Positions 18,436 through 26,521 of a stretch of 64,000 nt of DNA are shown here, in pieces. The stretch's first letter is position 1; each line of letters begins with the position of its first letter. A program made the position numbers and the translations under genes. The stretch lies in the NCBI GenBank assembly GCA_002399975.1, contig DHER01000036.1:1-64000 (forward strand), read 5' to 3'. This DNA is from Firmicutes bacterium UBA4845 (GTDB taxonomy: Bacteria; Bacillota; Clostridia; Tissierellales; Sedimentibacteraceae). The notes beneath the pieces were generated by a model. That model did not search any database and was not told the origin of the DNA. It was given only the letters and a program-made list of their open reading frames with translations.

Positions 18436-19103
18436 ATTACTTCGGATTTGCTTCCCTCAACATCTCCTTTCCTAAACTTATTATTTACTTATTATTAATT
18501 TATGAAATTAAATATAAATTGCTACTTTAGTTTTACATTCTAACACATATTTGTAAAATAGTATAGTAATTCTTTTTTTATATTTGGCAGGTTATAAAAA
18601 ATTAAATGAAACATTTATTTGTATTAAAATGTTAATTTTAATACAAAGTGTAGTAAAAAAAACATAAAATATAAATAATTTATATGTAGGAATTTAAATT
18701 ATTTAGTGTTATACTAAGAATATGATTGTTACCCAAAATCTTATATATTTAAATCACATAAAATAATTATTGATTTCGTGATCTGATTCGCCAATTTATA
18801 TGTTGTTGCCACTTACTATGGCCACTCAATAAATCGGATATTCATTGTGTTTTTATAGCTGAGATTTTTTTATCATGGTAGCCGAAGAATTGAGTAGTCA
18901 CAAACAAAATGAATTATACAATTTTTTGCCAACAAATTAACAATATAACAATATATTGATAAATTACGGAATTCATTTTGGGTTTATAGTCATAATATTG
19001 ACTGAAGGAGGAGAAAAATTTGTAAAACAAGTAATCTTGTTTCAAGCACACAAAACGAATTATTTCAAATTCAAAGAAAAACAAAGGGAAACAAGGTTAA
19101 AAT
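18436..19103. other. Non-coding region: divergent glmS/fhs control region
   Basis: No gene is visible. It holds the promoter region of glmS, the fhs promoter with its upstream motif (18640-18715) and a long fhs leader. In the leader an 11-bp inverted repeat, CAAAATGAATT (18905-18915) and AATTCATTTTG (18970-18980), can pair. A strong Shine-Dalgarno-like AAGGAGGAG near 19006 is followed only by TTG-TAA, and AAACAAG-TAAT-CTTGTTT forms a small hairpin at 19025-19042. Confidence 0.5.
18640..18715 (+). promoter_or_regulatory. fhs promoter with conserved 22-bp upstream motif
   Basis: A 22-bp motif containing ACAAAGTGTAGT begins at 18640. An extended -10, TGTTATACT (TATACT at 18710-18715), lies exactly 70 nt downstream of the motif start. 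The -35 position is poor (TAGGAA). The identical motif at the identical distance precedes the methyltransferase operon at 28141. A weak -35 plus a fixed upstream site suggests activator-dependent transcription; the PucR-type protein encoded at 26460-28067 is the obvious candidate. Confidence 0.6.
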
Positions 19104-19182
19104 AACTTTTCGGTTTATTTATGTAGTTGGCGAGGGAAAACGTTGCATTTTCCCCTGATACATTTAAATATAGCCAAAAGTT
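19104..19182 (+). ncRNA. Structured leader RNA upstream of fhs (candidate riboswitch)
   Basis: A nested fold can be drawn by hand. The outer stem is AACTTTT(C)GG (19104-19113) with CCAAAAGTT (19174-19182). The middle stem is TATTT-ATGTA (19116-19125) with TACAT-TT-AAATA (19159-19170). An asymmetric internal loop GTTGGCGA/CTGA follows, and then the apical hairpin GGGAAAA-CGTTGCA-TTTTCCC (19134-19154). It ends about 40 nt before the fhs Shine-Dalgarno. I do not see the signature elements of THF or ZTP riboswitches. Function is inferred only from structure and position. Confidence 0.45.
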
Positions 19183-19242
19183 ATAATCAATTAAAATTAA
19201 AATTCCCAAAGTAAAAGCCCAAAAGGAGGAAATGAAGAAAGT

Positions 19243-20928
19243 ATGGAAAAGAAGTATTTAAGCGATATAGAAATCGCGCAGCAAACAAAAATGGAAGAGA
19301 TTAATAAAATAGCTGAAAAAATTGGCATACCTGATAAATATGTGGAAAATTACGGTAAATACAAAGCCAAAATAGATTACAGATATCTGCAGAATGAATT
19401 AAAAGATAACAAAGACGCAAAGCTTGTACTTGTAACTGCTATTAACCCAACACCTGCTGGAGAAGGAAAAACAACAACAACTATAGGCTTAGGTGATGCT
19501 CTCACCAAACTTGGCAAAAAAACCATACTGGCACTTCGTGAACCGTCATTAGGGCCAGTATTTGGAATCAAAGGCGGCGCAGCAGGCGGCGGATATGCAC
19601 AAGTTGTTCCCATGGAAGATATAAATCTTCATTTTACGGGAGATTTCCATGCTATAGGAGCTGCTAACAATTTATTGGCAGCCATGCTTGACAACCACAT
19701 ACAACAGGGAAATGAGCTTAATATAGACACAAGAAGGGTTGTCTGGAGAAGAGCTGTAGATATGAATGACAGGCAGCTGAGACACATTGTAGACGGCCTT
19801 GGAGGAAAAGCTGACGGCGTAGTCAGAGAAGATGGCTTTGATATTACAGTTGCATCGGAAATAATGGCAATATTCTGTTTATCCAAAGACATTATTGACC
19901 TTAAGGAAAACATATCACGCATAATAGTTGCTTATACAAGAGATGGCAAACCTGTAACGGCAGGCGACCTAAAAGCTCAAGGTGCTATGGCGGCTCTTCT
20001 TAAGGATGCGCTGAAACCAAACTTAGTTCAAACATTGGAAAAAACTCCTTCCTTTGTTCACGGCGGTCCTTTCGCAAATATAGCTCATGGGTGCAACAGT
20101 GTTATTGCAACCAATATGGCATGTAAAATCGGTGATTACGTAATAACGGAAGCAGGTTTCGGTGCCGATCTTGGAGCCGAAAAATTCCTTGATATAAAAT
20201 GCCGTAAAACCGGATTGAACCCAAATGCAGTTGTAATAGTTGCTACTATAAGAGCATTAAAATATAACGGCGGAGTTCCAAAAAATGATTTAAACAATGA
20301 AAATCTTGAAGCACTTGAAAAAGGAATACCTAATTTATTAAAACACGTTGAAAATATTACTCAGGTATATAAGCTTCCTGCAGTAGTAGCTATTAATAAA
20401 TTCCCTACAGATACCCAAAAAGAATTGACCCTTGTAGAAGAAAAGTGCAAAGAATTAGGAGTAAACGCAGTACTTTCAGAGGTATGGGAAAAAGGCAGCG
20501 AAGGCGGAATGGAACTTGCAAAAGAAGTTTTAAAACTTACTGAAAAACAGAGCAAACTTGAATTCTCTTATGACCTGAATATGTCTATAGAAGAAAAAAT
20601 AAATGCTATTGCAACAAAAATTTACGGAGCGGACTCTGTTGACTTTACCGCAAAAGCAAGTAAGGAAATTAAAAATTTTGAGAAATTGGGATTTGGAAAC
20701 CTTCCCATATGCATAGCTAAAACTCAATATTCCCTGACCGATGATCCTACAATATTAGGAAGGCCAAAAGGATTTAAAATAACAGTTAGGGATTTGACAA
20801 TATCTGCAGGAGCAGGATTTATTGTGGCACTCACAGGTGAAATAATGAAGATGCCCGGTCTTCCAAAGGTACCGGCTGCAGAAAAGATTGATGTTGATGC
20901 TGACGGAGTAATAAAGGGATTGTTCTAA
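19243..20928 (+). CDS. fhs: Formate--tetrahydrofolate ligase
   Basis: This enzyme makes 10-formyl-THF from formate, THF and ATP, entering the methyl branch of the Wood-Ljungdahl pathway. The 561-residue protein has the P-loop TPAGEGKTTTT at residues 70-80 and 'EPSLGPVFGIKGGAAGGGYAQV' right after it, and the length is normal. The AGGAGG at 19224-19229 is an unusually long 13 nt from this ATG; a nearer out-of-frame ATG at 19232 gives only eight codons. The product start matches the family, so 19243 is kept. It is the first gene of the plus-strand methyl-branch cluster. Confidence 0.97.
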   Translation: MEKKYLSDIEIAQQTKMEEINKIAEKIGIPDKYVENYGKYKAKIDYRYLQNELKDNKDAKLVLVTAINPTPAGEGKTTTTIGLGDALTKLGKKTILALREPSLGPVFGIKGGAAGGGYAQVVPMEDINLHFTGDFHAIGAANNLLAAMLDNHIQQGNELNIDTRRVVWRRAVDMNDRQLRHIVDGLGGKADGVVREDGFDITVASEIMAIFCLSKDIIDLKENISRIIVAYTRDGKPVTAGDLKAQGAMAALLKDALKPNLVQTLEKTPSFVHGGPFANIAHGCNSVIATNMACKIGDYVITEAGFGADLGAEKFLDIKCRKTGLNPNAVVIVATIRALKYNGGVPKNDLNNENLEALEKGIPNLLKHVENITQVYKLPAVVAINKFPTDTQKELTLVEEKCKELGVNAVLSEVWEKGSEGGMELAKEVLKLTEKQSKLEFSYDLNMSIEEKINAIATKIYGADSVDFTAKASKEIKNFEKLGFGNLPICIAKTQYSLTDDPTILGRPKGFKITVRDLTISAGAGFIVALTGEIMKMPGLPKVPAAEKIDVDADGVIKGLF

Positions 20929-21000
20929 TAACTTTTTATAAATTTATAGAATAGATAACTTAAAATTGCTTAAACGTATTAAATGTAAGGAGAAATCAAC

Positions 21001-21804
21001 ATGAATTCTATTTCATTGACACCTAATGAAACCATAGATTCATTAATGCAATCTGCATTAAAAAAAGTATCTTACAGCGTATCACAAAGAATGTTGCTTG
21101 GAATAATGGCAGGTATGTATATTGCCTTTGGCTCACAAGGATTTATTGTTATGTATGGAAATCCACTTTTAAGAGCTGCGGTTTTCCCGGTTGGATTGAT
21201 GCTGATTGTCCTGCTGGGAGGAGAATTGTTCACAGGTAACTGCCTTATGACATTTGCACTAATTCATAAAAAAATAGATGCAAAAAGTTATACTTTTTCC
21301 TTATTACAGGTTTTGGCAGCAAATCTTATTGGATCCTTAGCTGCAGTGCTGATTCTATATTTCGGCGGAGTATACAACAACCCGGAATTTGCCGAATCAG
21401 CAGCAAAAGTTGCAAATGCAAAGGTAAACTTGACCTTTGTAGAGGTTTTGCTCCGTGGCATTTTCTGTAATATCCTTGTAACTGCAGGGGTTTGGATTTC
21501 CACAATGTCAAAAAATGTAACCGGGAAAATTTTAGGATGCTGGTTTACCGTAATGCTGTTTGTTTTAAGCGGTTACGAACACAGCGTCGCAAATATGTTT
21601 TTCCTTCCGTTAGGAGCAATGATTGATCCATCTATAACCATAGCAAAAATACTGCACAATTTAATTCCTGCCATAATAGGAAACTATATAGGAGGAGGAA
21701 TTATCGTGCCTTTTGTTTACAACAAAGCCTATAAATCGAAAACGAAAGATATTAAAGATATTAAAGATATTAATGATAATAAAGTACAAAGTGAGGTGAA
21801 TTAG
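21001..21804 (+). CDS. focA: Formate/nitrite transporter family channel
   Basis: This 267-residue inner-membrane protein has six predicted hydrophobic segments and FNT-family stretches ('IAFGSQGFIVMYGN', 'LGGELFTGNCL', 'SGYEHSVANMF' with the pore histidine in EHSVANM). Its position between fhs and fchA points to formate uptake or export for the methyl branch. The soluble C-terminal tail is encoded in part by three perfect 9-bp repeats. Its stop codon is immediately followed by the fchA start, so the two are coupled. Confidence 0.88.
   Translation: MNSISLTPNETIDSLMQSALKKVSYSVSQRMLLGIMAGMYIAFGSQGFIVMYGNPLLRAAVFPVGLMLIVLLGGELFTGNCLMTFALIHKKIDAKSYTFSLLQVLAANLIGSLAAVLILYFGGVYNNPEFAESAAKVANAKVNLTFVEVLLRGIFCNILVTAGVWISTMSKNVTGKILGCWFTVMLFVLSGYEHSVANMFFLPLGAMIDPSITIAKILHNLIPAIIGNYIGGGIIVPFVYNKAYKSKTKDIKDIKDINDNKVQSEVN
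21745..21771 (+). repeat. Three tandem AAAGATATT repeats in focA 3' end
   Basis: Three perfect 9-bp copies followed by a degenerate fourth (AATGATAAT) encode a repeated Lys-Asp-Ile tail (KDIKDIKDIND). Length changes here would stay in frame and alter only the cytoplasmic tail. Confidence 0.8.
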
Positions 21805-22431
21805 ATGCTTACCCAGCTCTCCTGCAGGGATTTTGCCGCCATACTGGCTGCCAAAAAATCCGTTCCGGGCGGAGGAGGCGCCGCTGCTTTAGTTTCAGCC
21901 CTCGGAACCGCTTTAAATACTATGGTTGCTAATTTTTCTATAGGCAAGAAAAAATTTATCAACAACAAAGAACAACATGAAGATTTAATTAAAAGAGGTA
22001 CCGAACTTAGGGAAAAATTAGTTAATCTGGTAGACAAGGATGCCGAATGTTTTGAACCATTATCTAAAGCATATGCAATGCCCTCGTCTACCCAGGAAGA
22101 AAAAAATAAAAAAGAAGAAGTAATGCAAAAATGTTTAAAAAACGCCTGTTCTGCACCTATGAAAACATTATTTAACACCTATGATGCAATTATGCTGCAT
22201 AAGGAGATACAAGATATATCTTCAAAAAATATAATAAGCGACGTGGGTGTAGGAGTACAGTTTCTTAAAGCGGGACTTAACAGCGCTTATTTAAATGTAC
22301 TTATAAACTTAAATTCAATAACCGACGAAAAATACGTGCTTGAGCAAAAAGAAAAAGCTGAAAGGCTTCTTTCCGAAGGTATAAAAACGGCAGATGAAGT
22401 ATACGACAAAGTTGTAAAAATTCTGAGCTGA
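21805..22431 (+). CDS. fchA: Methenyl-tetrahydrofolate cyclohydrolase (FTCD-C type)
   Basis: This 208-residue protein of the formiminotransferase-cyclodeaminase C-domain family converts 10-formyl-THF to 5,10-methenyl-THF. Recognisable stretches are 'SVPGGGGAAALVSALGTALNTMVANFS' near the N-terminus and 'VGVGVQFLKAGLNSAYLNVLINL' near the C-terminus, and the length is typical. It follows focA without a gap and lies between fhs and folD, as in acetogens. folD often also has cyclohydrolase activity, so this gene supplies a dedicated enzyme. Confidence 0.92.
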   Translation: MLTQLSCRDFAAILAAKKSVPGGGGAAALVSALGTALNTMVANFSIGKKKFINNKEQHEDLIKRGTELREKLVNLVDKDAECFEPLSKAYAMPSSTQEEKNKKEEVMQKCLKNACSAPMKTLFNTYDAIMLHKEIQDISSKNIISDVGVGVQFLKAGLNSAYLNVLINLNSITDEKYVLEQKEKAERLLSEGIKTADEVYDKVVKILS

Positions 22432-22492
22432 CAGCTGACGTGTAAACGAATTTATGCAGCATATAAAATAAAATTTATCACGGAGGCAATAT

Positions 22493-23350
22493 ATGACAGA
22501 AACATTAAGATTAACAGGAAAACCTGTAGCTGATTCACTAAAGGAAAAAATTAAAACAAGAGTTTCGAACCTTAATAAAAAAGGTATTGTACCAACACTG
22601 AAAATCATAAGAGTAGGAAAAAGAGAAGATGATATTTCTTATGAAAAAAGTATATTAAAAAATTGTAAAGCACTTGGAATAAAGGGAATTGTTGAAGAGC
22701 TTGACCAGAACGTCACAATGAAAGAGCTGACCAAAACAATTGAGGCTGCCAATAATGATGTTAATATTCACGGAATTATGCTATTCAGACCCTTGCCAAA
22801 GCATTTAAACCAGGACATTTTATCAAATGCCATAAATCCGCAAAAAGATGTGGACTGCATGTCGCCGGCCAACCTTGAAAAGATTTTTACCAGCAAAAAC
22901 GCAATTTTTGCACCTTGCACACCAAAAGCAGTTGTAGAAATGCTCAAATTTTACAAGGTACCTTTGATCGGTGCAAATATAGCTGTCGCCGGAAGAAGCC
23001 TTGTTGTAGGAAAGCCTCTGGCTATGCTATTATTAAATGAAAACGCAACAGTAACTATTTGCCATTCCAAGACCAAAAATATGAAAAAAATAACATCCGA
23101 AGCTGATGTAGTTGTAGCGGCTATAGGAAAGGCAAAATTCATGAATGGAGACTTTTTTACAGAATCATCTGTAGTAATTGATGTAGGTATAAACGATGAC
23201 GGTTCAGGAAAGATGTGCGGAGATGTAGATTACGATGATACGTTCGGTAAAGTAAAAGCTTTGAATCCTGCAATGGGAGGAATAGGAGCAATAACAACCG
23301 CTATACTCATGGACCAGACAGTTGAAGCTTGTGAAATATTGACTGCTTAA
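22493..23350 (+). CDS. folD: Methylene-THF dehydrogenase/methenyl-THF cyclohydrolase FolD
   Basis: This 285-residue enzyme reduces 5,10-methenyl-THF to methylene-THF with NAD(P)H. 'SYEKSILKNCKALGI' carries the Tyr-x-x-x-Lys region, and 'PCTPKAVVEML' and 'GRSLVVGKPLAMLLL' form the cofactor fold. Two family signatures are altered: the usual KDVDGF(H)P-N-G reads KDVDCMSPANLEKIF, and the usual PGGVGPMT reads NPAMGGIGAITTAIL. Given the separate FchA, the cyclohydrolase activity may be reduced here; that is inference. Confidence 0.92.
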   Translation: MTETLRLTGKPVADSLKEKIKTRVSNLNKKGIVPTLKIIRVGKREDDISYEKSILKNCKALGIKGIVEELDQNVTMKELTKTIEAANNDVNIHGIMLFRPLPKHLNQDILSNAINPQKDVDCMSPANLEKIFTSKNAIFAPCTPKAVVEMLKFYKVPLIGANIAVAGRSLVVGKPLAMLLLNENATVTICHSKTKNMKKITSEADVVVAAIGKAKFMNGDFFTESSVVIDVGINDDGSGKMCGDVDYDDTFGKVKALNPAMGGIGAITTAILMDQTVEACEILTA

Positions 23351-23400
23351 AATAAGAATAAATTAAAAAGTACAATAAATAAAATTATATTTAATATAAT

Positions 23401-23421
23401 AGCAGTGCCCATCGCACTGCT
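23401..23421 (+). other. Intercistronic hairpin folD/metF
   Basis: AGCAGTGC-CCATC-GCACTGCT is a perfect 8-bp GC-rich stem that is not followed by a T run, so it is unlikely to be a terminator. It lies just before the metF Shine-Dalgarno (CGGAGG at 23430-23435). Possible roles are mRNA stabilisation or processing. Confidence 0.5.
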
Positions 23422-23439
23422 GAATAAACGGAGGTTAAA

Positions 23440-24309
23440 ATGAAAGTATCAGAAATTATGAAAAAAAGAATGAGTTTCTCCTTTGAGGTATTTCCGCCCA
23501 AATTAGATAAGCCAATGGAACCCCTGCTCAACACACTGGAGCACCTGTATGAATACAGGCCTGATTTCATCAGCTGCACCTATGGAGCCGGAGGCACAAA
23601 TGCAGGCCGAAACAAGGAAGTAATCAAATCAATAAAAGACAGCGGAAAAACTATACCTGTTACTCATTTCACCTGCATAGGCAATAAAAAGGATTTTATA
23701 AAGGAAACTATACAGTCATACGTAGATATGGGAATAAACCACATATTGGCATTGCGCGGAGACTTCCCCCAAGGATGGGCTGAAACAAGGGGCGACTTCA
23801 ATTATGCAAATGAGCTGGTTGAATTCATCAGGACAAATTTCCCTGACATGTGCATTGCTATTTCCGGAGATCCAGAAAAACATATTCAGGCAAGTACTCT
23901 CGAGGAAGATATTGCTCATATCAGAGCAAAACAGGACGCAGGAGGAGATTACATAATGACCCAGCTGTGCTATGATGTGGATCAATATGAAAGATGGGTT
24001 GAAAAGCTCAGGAAAGCCGGCGTTACACTTCCTATTGATGTAGGAGTTATGCCTGTGCTTTCAAAGGATCCTACAATTCGTATGACTGTGTCTAACGGCT
24101 GCTCAATTCCAAAAGAACTAGCTGCTATAATCGGAAAATACGGTGATAACCCGGAGGACTACAAAAAAGCAGGCAAAGAATACACTGTTAAATTGATTTA
24201 TCGTTATATGAATGCAGGAATAAACGGCCTTCACATCTATGCTTTAAACAAATGGAAGGATGTTTCTGATATTATAAATGATGCAGGAATAAGAAATTTA
24301 AATTTATAA
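23440..24309 (+). CDS. metF: 5,10-Methylene-tetrahydrofolate reductase
   Basis: This 289-residue TIM-barrel flavoprotein reduces methylene-THF to methyl-THF. Typical segments are 'MSFSFEVFPPKLDKP' (catalytic Glu region), 'ISCTYGAGG', 'NHILALRGD' and 'GGDYIMTQLCYD'. Many acetogens encode a zinc/Fe-S partner MetV next to metF. No metV is present here; instead metF is followed by a ferredoxin-like activator gene and a Cys-rich DUF2284 gene. The electron donor is therefore unclear. The start has a good CGGAGG. Confidence 0.95.
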   Translation: MKVSEIMKKRMSFSFEVFPPKLDKPMEPLLNTLEHLYEYRPDFISCTYGAGGTNAGRNKEVIKSIKDSGKTIPVTHFTCIGNKKDFIKETIQSYVDMGINHILALRGDFPQGWAETRGDFNYANELVEFIRTNFPDMCIAISGDPEKHIQASTLEEDIAHIRAKQDAGGDYIMTQLCYDVDQYERWVEKLRKAGVTLPIDVGVMPVLSKDPTIRMTVSNGCSIPKELAAIIGKYGDNPEDYKKAGKEYTVKLIYRYMNAGINGLHIYALNKWKDVSDIINDAGIRNLNL

Positions 24310-24394
24310 AATAAACAATATTTATAATTTGTAGAAATACGTAATTTAAGCCGTAGATAATATTTGCGGCCGTATACCCTTGAAAGGAGAAAGT

Positions 24395-25924
24395 ATGAGC
24401 AAAATCAAAGTTGTTTTTAACAAAGAAAAAATAATTTTTGTAGAGAAAGGCACAACCCTCTTAGAGGCTGAGCGCGAAGCAGGGCTAAAGCCTGATTCTC
24501 CATGCGGCGGCCAAGGAAAATGCGGTAAATGCAAAGTTAAAATTATTTGCGGCTCTCATGTTTCTGAAAACCTGGCATGCCAGGTTACGGTTACTGAAAA
24601 TATGGAAGTGGAAACATTAAGTCAAGAAACCGAACATAAAATACTAACCGAGGGTAACTACCGAATGACGGATGTTCAGCCCGGAATCCCGGCACTGCCC
24701 AATAAAGAAAATGCAAAAACAACCTGTGCATTGGCAGCCTTTGATGTGGGAACAACAACAATTGCCGCCTACCTGCTGGATGCTTATGACGGCAAAATAC
24801 TAGCAATAGGCAGTATACTCAATCCCCAGTCCGAATACGCAGCCGATGTAATAGGAAGATGTAATTATGAACTGAAGCATGAAAACAACCACCTTTGCAA
24901 AATAGTACGCAAGGCTATTAATCAACTCATTAAAGAGCTTTCTGAAAAAGCTGGAATCAAGACCAAAGACATATATGGCATTTCCTTCGCAGGGAATACT
25001 GCTATGCACCATCTTTTTCTCGGATTATCGACCGCAAAACTGGTGGTTGCTCCATATGTGCCGGCCATTCTTAAAGAGCATGTTTATAAGGCATGTGACT
25101 ACGGGATTAACATTCATCCCGAAGGAATACTTCGTGTCTTGCCGATCATAGGCAGTTTTGTGGGAGCAGATACTGCCGCCTGCCTTTTAGCTACTGAATT
25201 TGACAAACTTGACAAATTAACTCTTATGGTTGACATAGGAACTAATGGAGAAATTGTCCTCGGAAACAGTGAACGCATAGTGGCCTGCTCCACTGCTGCA
25301 GGTCCGGCCTTTGAAGGAGCTAAAATTACATTTGGAATGCGTGGCGCCGCTGGAGCAATAGACCATGTAATATGGGAAAATGGCCGGATGAAATATACCG
25401 TAATTGATAATAAAGAACCCATAGGTATCTGCGGTTCTGGACTTTTAGATGCTATTTCCGTCATGCTGAATCAAAAGATCATTAAACCTTCTGGATATCT
25501 GAAAGAATCACCTTATTATTTGACAGAGAAAATTTATATAAGTCAAAAGGATATTCGTGAACTTCAGCTGGCTAAATCGGCTATTGCTGCAGGGATCCGA
25601 CTGCTCTGCCTTAAAATGAGTGTTGAGGTTACGGATATTGACCGTGTTCTCATAGCAGGAGCATTTGGAAACTATATGTCTCCGGCCAGCGCATGTACCA
25701 TAGGCCTTATTCCAAAAGAACTGCAGGATAAAATAATCGGAATCGGGAATGCAGCCGGAGAAGGTGCAAAACTGGCCATAATTAATGAAAAAGAATTTAT
25801 CAGGGCGGCAGAAATCGCTGAAAAAGCAGAATTCATAGAATTAGCTTTCCTGCCGGAATTTCAGGATGTATTTATAGAACAGATGGAATTTCCCGAACAA
25901 GATTCCACAACTCAGGAAGAATAA
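24395..25924 (+). CDS. Ferredoxin-domain ASKHA protein, corrinoid-activator (RamA-like) type
   Basis: The start is set at ATG 24395, because the TTG at 24380 would contain its own Shine-Dalgarno AAAGGAG. The product has 509 residues. The N-terminus is a [2Fe-2S] domain (PCGGQGKCGKCK...LACQV). From about residue 110 an ASKHA ATPase domain begins (LAAFDVGTTTIAAYLLDA, 'VDIGTNGEIVLGN', 'GICGSGLLDAISVML'). Such proteins use ATP to reduce inactive Co(II) corrinoid proteins to Co(I). It is about 135 residues shorter than the AcsV-like protein encoded at 32218, having a short linker. It probably serves the corrinoid protein encoded at 29177 or another methyltransferase system. Confidence 0.85.
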   Translation: MSKIKVVFNKEKIIFVEKGTTLLEAEREAGLKPDSPCGGQGKCGKCKVKIICGSHVSENLACQVTVTENMEVETLSQETEHKILTEGNYRMTDVQPGIPALPNKENAKTTCALAAFDVGTTTIAAYLLDAYDGKILAIGSILNPQSEYAADVIGRCNYELKHENNHLCKIVRKAINQLIKELSEKAGIKTKDIYGISFAGNTAMHHLFLGLSTAKLVVAPYVPAILKEHVYKACDYGINIHPEGILRVLPIIGSFVGADTAACLLATEFDKLDKLTLMVDIGTNGEIVLGNSERIVACSTAAGPAFEGAKITFGMRGAAGAIDHVIWENGRMKYTVIDNKEPIGICGSGLLDAISVMLNQKIIKPSGYLKESPYYLTEKIYISQKDIRELQLAKSAIAAGIRLLCLKMSVEVTDIDRVLIAGAFGNYMSPASACTIGLIPKELQDKIIGIGNAAGEGAKLAIINEKEFIRAAEIAEKAEFIELAFLPEFQDVFIEQMEFPEQDSTTQEE

Positions 25925-25957
25925 TATATAATAAACATTATTAAAAAGAGGTATAGC

Positions 25958-26521
25958 ATGAAAGATAATACATTGTTAAAGGCTGCAGCAGAAATCGGTT
26001 TTGATTATTATACCATATTGGATGTCAAAACTGTGCATCTGATGCCGGAAGTACGTAAAATGTGCCAGGCAAATACCTGCGGAATGTACAATAAAAATTG
26101 GGCATGCCCCCCTGGCTGTGGAACTTTGGAAGAATGTACGGAAAGGATATCCAAATTTAAAACAGGTATTATAGTTCAATCTGTAGGTAAAGTGGAAGAC
26201 AGTTTTGATATTGACAGCATGTTAGAAATAGAAAAACTACATAAAAAAAGATTCGCAGATTTATTGGATTTACTGAAACCAAAGTATAAGGACATTCTTC
26301 CTCTTGGTGCCGGAGCATGTACTATTTGCAAAAAATGTACATATCCTGATAAGCCTTGCCGTTTCCCGGGCAAGGCTATTTCCTCAATGGAGTCCTACGG
26401 TATACTGGTAAGCCAAATTTGTCAGGATAATGGAATTTCATATTATTATGGGAAAAATACTATATCGTATACAGGTTGTTTTTTACTTCTTCCATATCAA
26501 GCAGACGAAATGAAAGCATAA
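25958..26521 (+). CDS. Cys-rich putative metal-binding protein (DUF2284)
   Basis: This 187-residue protein is rich in cysteines, in two main clusters: 'CQANTCGMYNKNWACPPGCGTLEEC' and 'CTICKKCTYPDKPC'. Both are typical of DUF2284 proteins, which are thought to bind Fe-S clusters or metal. A further 'YTGCFLLLPY' stands near the C-terminus. It is 33 bp after the activator gene and ends the plus-strand cluster. Its last 62 bp overlap the 3' end of the convergent pucR-like gene. The function is unknown; an accessory role in corrinoid or methyl-THF chemistry is guessed from context. Confidence 0.8.
   Translation: MKDNTLLKAAAEIGFDYYTILDVKTVHLMPEVRKMCQANTCGMYNKNWACPPGCGTLEECTERISKFKTGIIVQSVGKVEDSFDIDSMLEIEKLHKKRFADLLDLLKPKYKDILPLGAGACTICKKCTYPDKPCRFPGKAISSMESYGILVSQICQDNGISYYYGKNTISYTGCFLLLPYQADEMKA

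Noticed and set aside
18781..18870. Cobalamin-type box near GCCACT repeats in the fhs leader
   Set aside because: Two GCCACT units are present, but none of the surrounding B12-box sequence is; chance similarity.
19104..19182. THF or ZTP riboswitch upstream of fhs
   Set aside because: GTTGGCGA and GGGAAAA recall parts of the ZTP core, but the CCGCCUGGGC element and the THF GGAGAGUA/UUGCAUCCG cores are absent, so it is listed only as an unassigned structured leader.
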